64,000 nt of DNA from Ichthyophis bannanicus (taxonomy: Eukaryota > Chordata > Amphibia > Gymnophiona > Ichthyophiidae). The notes below the pieces were generated by a model that was not told the origin of the DNA, searched no databases, and saw only the letters and a list, made by a program, of their open reading frames with translations. Made by a program: the position numbers and the translations under genes. Of the stretch, positions 62,218-64,000 are shown piece after piece (the first letter of the stretch is position 1; every line of letters begins with the position of its first letter). The DNA lies in assembly GCA_033557465.1 (NCBI GenBank), contig CM066044.1, forward strand, positions 196,346,184 through 196,410,183, given 5' to 3'.

Positions 62218-63842
62218 TGTCAAACCTTCACCCACTCCCCAACCTTGTGAGCTAAGGAGGGATAGGCCTTGTGTAGTTGTGGGGGCCAAATGAATATGCG
62301 GTGACAAGAAAATTTATTTGTCTTCAAGGATTTTTATTTCCCCGCTCCGTGAGAGAGACAGGAACAGAAAAGATCAGTAAATCAGGAATCAAGCAAACAG
62401 AGGCTTTCAGTATTGTGCTTCAACAAAACTTCTCATATGGAAAAACACATTGCTTCATGTGTTTCTTCCGTGCAATATATACAGGTGCTCAGGTAAGAAG
62501 TATAATTGTTCTCTTTATCAATTATATCACAGTCCAGCATACATTCAATATTAGGATATGCTTTCCTTTCAATTGCCCTAAACAATACTTCTTGTCAGGT
62601 AATTTTCAGCAATTCTGGATTAGCATAACCAGAATAAAAGTCAGGTATAATCATTCAAGCTTTTGTCTCGTCACTTCTCTCTATTAATCCTACAGAGCAA
62701 TCCATCGGTTGATTGATGTCCAACATGGGAACTTGGGCTTGGGGAATACTCTTGCCTTCAGGATTATTCACTGCTTGAAGAATAGCTTGTTGTGAAATGA
62801 CTCTTTCATTCAAGAGTTCTCTAAGGTCATTTAAGAGTTGTTCTGCTTGTTTCCTAGCAGGACTCAACGGTAAAGCTTCTCCTTGTTTAAACAGCTGATT
62901 ATCTGCATCTGGTGAGCAAACACGGCTTTCCCTATTCAGACAGTCTATGCCTGAGGTAGAGATTCCCTTCCCCCACTTCTCTCTGTTAATGAATGGTGGA
63001 ATCTCACGTTCGTTTGCAGCAGCTCTACTTCTAAGGAAGGCTTCAAAAGTAAGATCTTCTACATCAGGATAACCTGGTCCTTTTATAAACAGCTGGGCTG
63101 CCTTTCTTTCCTCAGCTTGTTTGTTAAGAACAGGTATTACTGGCTGAGTAAAACTTGGCTTGCATGGAGAGTTTCCAGGGTAAAACAAACTTCCTTTATA
63201 TCCCCTGAAACTATCCTGTCCACTATAAACAGGAGTCTCTCTTCCTGGCATATAACACTTATCAGAAGGATTAAAACTAGCAGGTACCTTCAAATGAGAC
63301 TGCTCAGGAACTGTCTTGCCAGCATGCTTTTCTCTCCAGGGATAAAAACTGCTTTTCAACAACGTGTGCTTTTCTCCTCGGGTTGAATTAACTTCCCTTC
63401 TGTGGCAGCTGGGCTCAGCTTCTGTAGCCAGGTCAAAGGGTTCTGCAGTCCGTGGAACTTCCTGCCTTCCCAATACCTCTTGCTTTCTCTCCTGTGGATT
63501 TAAAGCAAACTCTCTCTTCAATCCACTAGCAGTGCTTACTCCTTCATTCCTTCTTGACAGCCTCTGGCATGGTCCTGTTCCTCCATTCGTTCTAGTCCTT
63601 CTGCTCCTCTTCCTTGAGTGTTCCCTCTCTCTGTTTAAGAAGGATCCCTTACTCTGGGATGCCCGCCTCCTCCTAGGGCGTGCCCAATCCATAGCCCCGC
63701 TTCTCTCCTCCTCTGAGGTGAGTTGATTGGCTGCCTGAAGGCTATGCTGAGAGTGGGAATTTCTACTTTTCCCTGCAATACTGGACTCTACCAGGGGGTC
63801 CGTATCGGTCTCCATGGCCTCCGCGCCTGGCGCTGCGTCACA
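62218..63842 (-). mobile_element. TG...CA insertion, probable solo LTR (1,625 bp)
   Basis: Starts 'tgtcaaacc' and ends 'gcgtcaca', with GATA repeated on both sides. Excision restores L2 'gtgatgatatcgttg'. On the minus strand it starts TGTGACG and ends TTTGACA, with an AATAAA signal ('gacaaataaattt') about 110 bases from its 3' end. Size, ends and duplication length match the insertion at 23059-24567, although clear sequence identity between them is not evident by eye. Confidence 0.65.
62655..63815 (-). CDS. Unrecognised 386-aa ORF within the TG...CA insertion
   Basis: The ATG at 63815 lies 27 bases inside the element's minus-strand 5' end, and the frame runs uninterrupted for 386 codons to 62655. 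The N-terminal third is very rich in Arg, Ser and Glu ('ARPRRRRASQSKGSFLNRER'). The C-terminal part looks helical ('ARKQAEQLLNDLRELLNERV'). No catalytic motif, signal peptide or membrane segment is seen, and I do not recognise the family. An ORF inside a solo LTR would be unusual; alternatives are a degenerate gag in a very short element, or a chance frame in purine-rich DNA. Expression is unproven. Confidence 0.35.
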   Translation of the reverse strand: METDTDPLVESSIAGKSRNSHSQHSLQAANQLTSEEERSGAMDWARPRRRRASQSKGSFLNREREHSRKRSRRTRTNGGTGPCQRLSRRNEGVSTASGLKREFALNPQERKQEVLGRQEVPRTAEPFDLATEAEPSCHRREVNSTRGEKHTLLKSSFYPWREKHAGKTVPEQSHLKVPASFNPSDKCYMPGRETPVYSGQDSFRGYKGSLFYPGNSPCKPSFTQPVIPVLNKQAEERKAAQLFIKGPGYPDVEDLTFEAFLRSRAAANEREIPPFINREKWGKGISTSGIDCLNRESRVCSPDADNQLFKQGEALPLSPARKQAEQLLNDLRELLNERVISQQAILQAVNNPEGKSIPQAQVPMLDINQPMDCSVGLIERSDETKA

Positions 63843-63846
63843 GATA

Positions 63847-64000
63847 TCGTTGAATAGACCAGTAAGTAGTGTCTCGACCCCATGATGTTCTCTGAACCCA
63901 TGTTGGTAGCTGTCTAAGGGAGCAATGGTATCTATGTGATCTTGAATTTGCTATTGTGCCTCTTTCTCAATTATTTTGGCTAAGAGGGGGATACTAGCTA
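63847..64000 (-). pseudogene. L2 LINE upstream coding fragment
   Basis: Continuation of the L2 copy after the insertion, upstream of motif A. It is too short and frameshifted to place precisely, and is cut by the window edge. Confidence 0.55.

Larger units (their letters stand above)
60816..64000 (-). mobile_element. L2-clade LINE split by a TG...CA insertion; runs off the window
   Basis: The tail is at 60816-60890 ('cttatataccgcgctattta', 'gcgcggtttacatc'). ORF remnants are at 61049-61915 and 61890-62213, and coding sequence resumes at 63847 after the 1.6-kb insertion. GATA duplicated at 62214-62217 and 63843-63846 marks the insertion. Confidence 0.85.

Noticed and set aside
1..64000. Host protein-coding gene, rRNA or conserved non-repeat locus
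   Set aside because: Every long or motif-bearing frame I could assign belongs to a transposable element. I saw no exon series of a cellular gene, though short host exons could be missed without searches.

Overview
This is vertebrate genomic DNA built almost entirely from transposable elements; I found no host gene. The mix is DIRS tyrosine-recombinase retrotransposons, CR1, L2, RTE and L1-type LINEs, a Penelope-like element, LTR insertions, tRNA-derived CORE-type SINEs, and hAT, piggyBac, mariner and Harbinger-like DNA elements. That mix suggests an amphibian, perhaps a caecilian. This is inferred from repeat content only.

Layout. 1-2992: pyrimidine-rich repeats, a foldback, a hAT end, a SINE and a CR1 tail. 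2993-8944: an apparently intact DIRS element (gag, RT-RNaseH-methyltransferase, tyrosine recombinase) with inverted terminal repeats and an internal complementary region that joins both ends. 9270-12660: minus-strand L2 fragments containing a palindromic MITE and a mariner relic. 12888-19110: a head-to-head inverted pair of Penelope-like copies with GIY-YIG remnants and hammerhead-like motifs. A clean 2.6-kb L1-type insertion (13296-15928) splits its left arm. That insertion has seven 156-bp 5' monomers, one ORF1 and a 3' UTR, no ORF2, and perfect 15-bp target duplications. 19390-26591: a DIRS-type terminus followed by an RTE LINE broken by CR1, SINE, Penelope, DIRS-like and LTR insertions. 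26592-31557: a decayed DIRS copy. 31748-35151: a piggyBac MITE and its probable parent, whose transposase gene has an intron. 36124-39172: a 3-kb hAT-type element. 40039-48954: a chimeric DIRS element with two left ends, two gag regions and an in-frame duplicated RT core. 49605-54890: an older DIRS copy carrying a hAT MITE and a CR1 LINE. 55863-64000: a Harbinger-like element, CR1 and L2 LINEs with a nested SINE, and a second TG...CA insertion carrying a 386-codon ORF.

The elements interact through nesting and borrowing. SINEs with one head type use either L2-like or RTE-like tails, both matching LINEs in this window. The ORF1-only L1 needs an ORF2 supplied in trans. The piggyBac MITE shares its ends with the nearby transposase-bearing copy. 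Nesting gives relative ages: Penelope before the ORF1-only L1; RTE before its LTR insertion; DIRS (49605-54890) before CR1.
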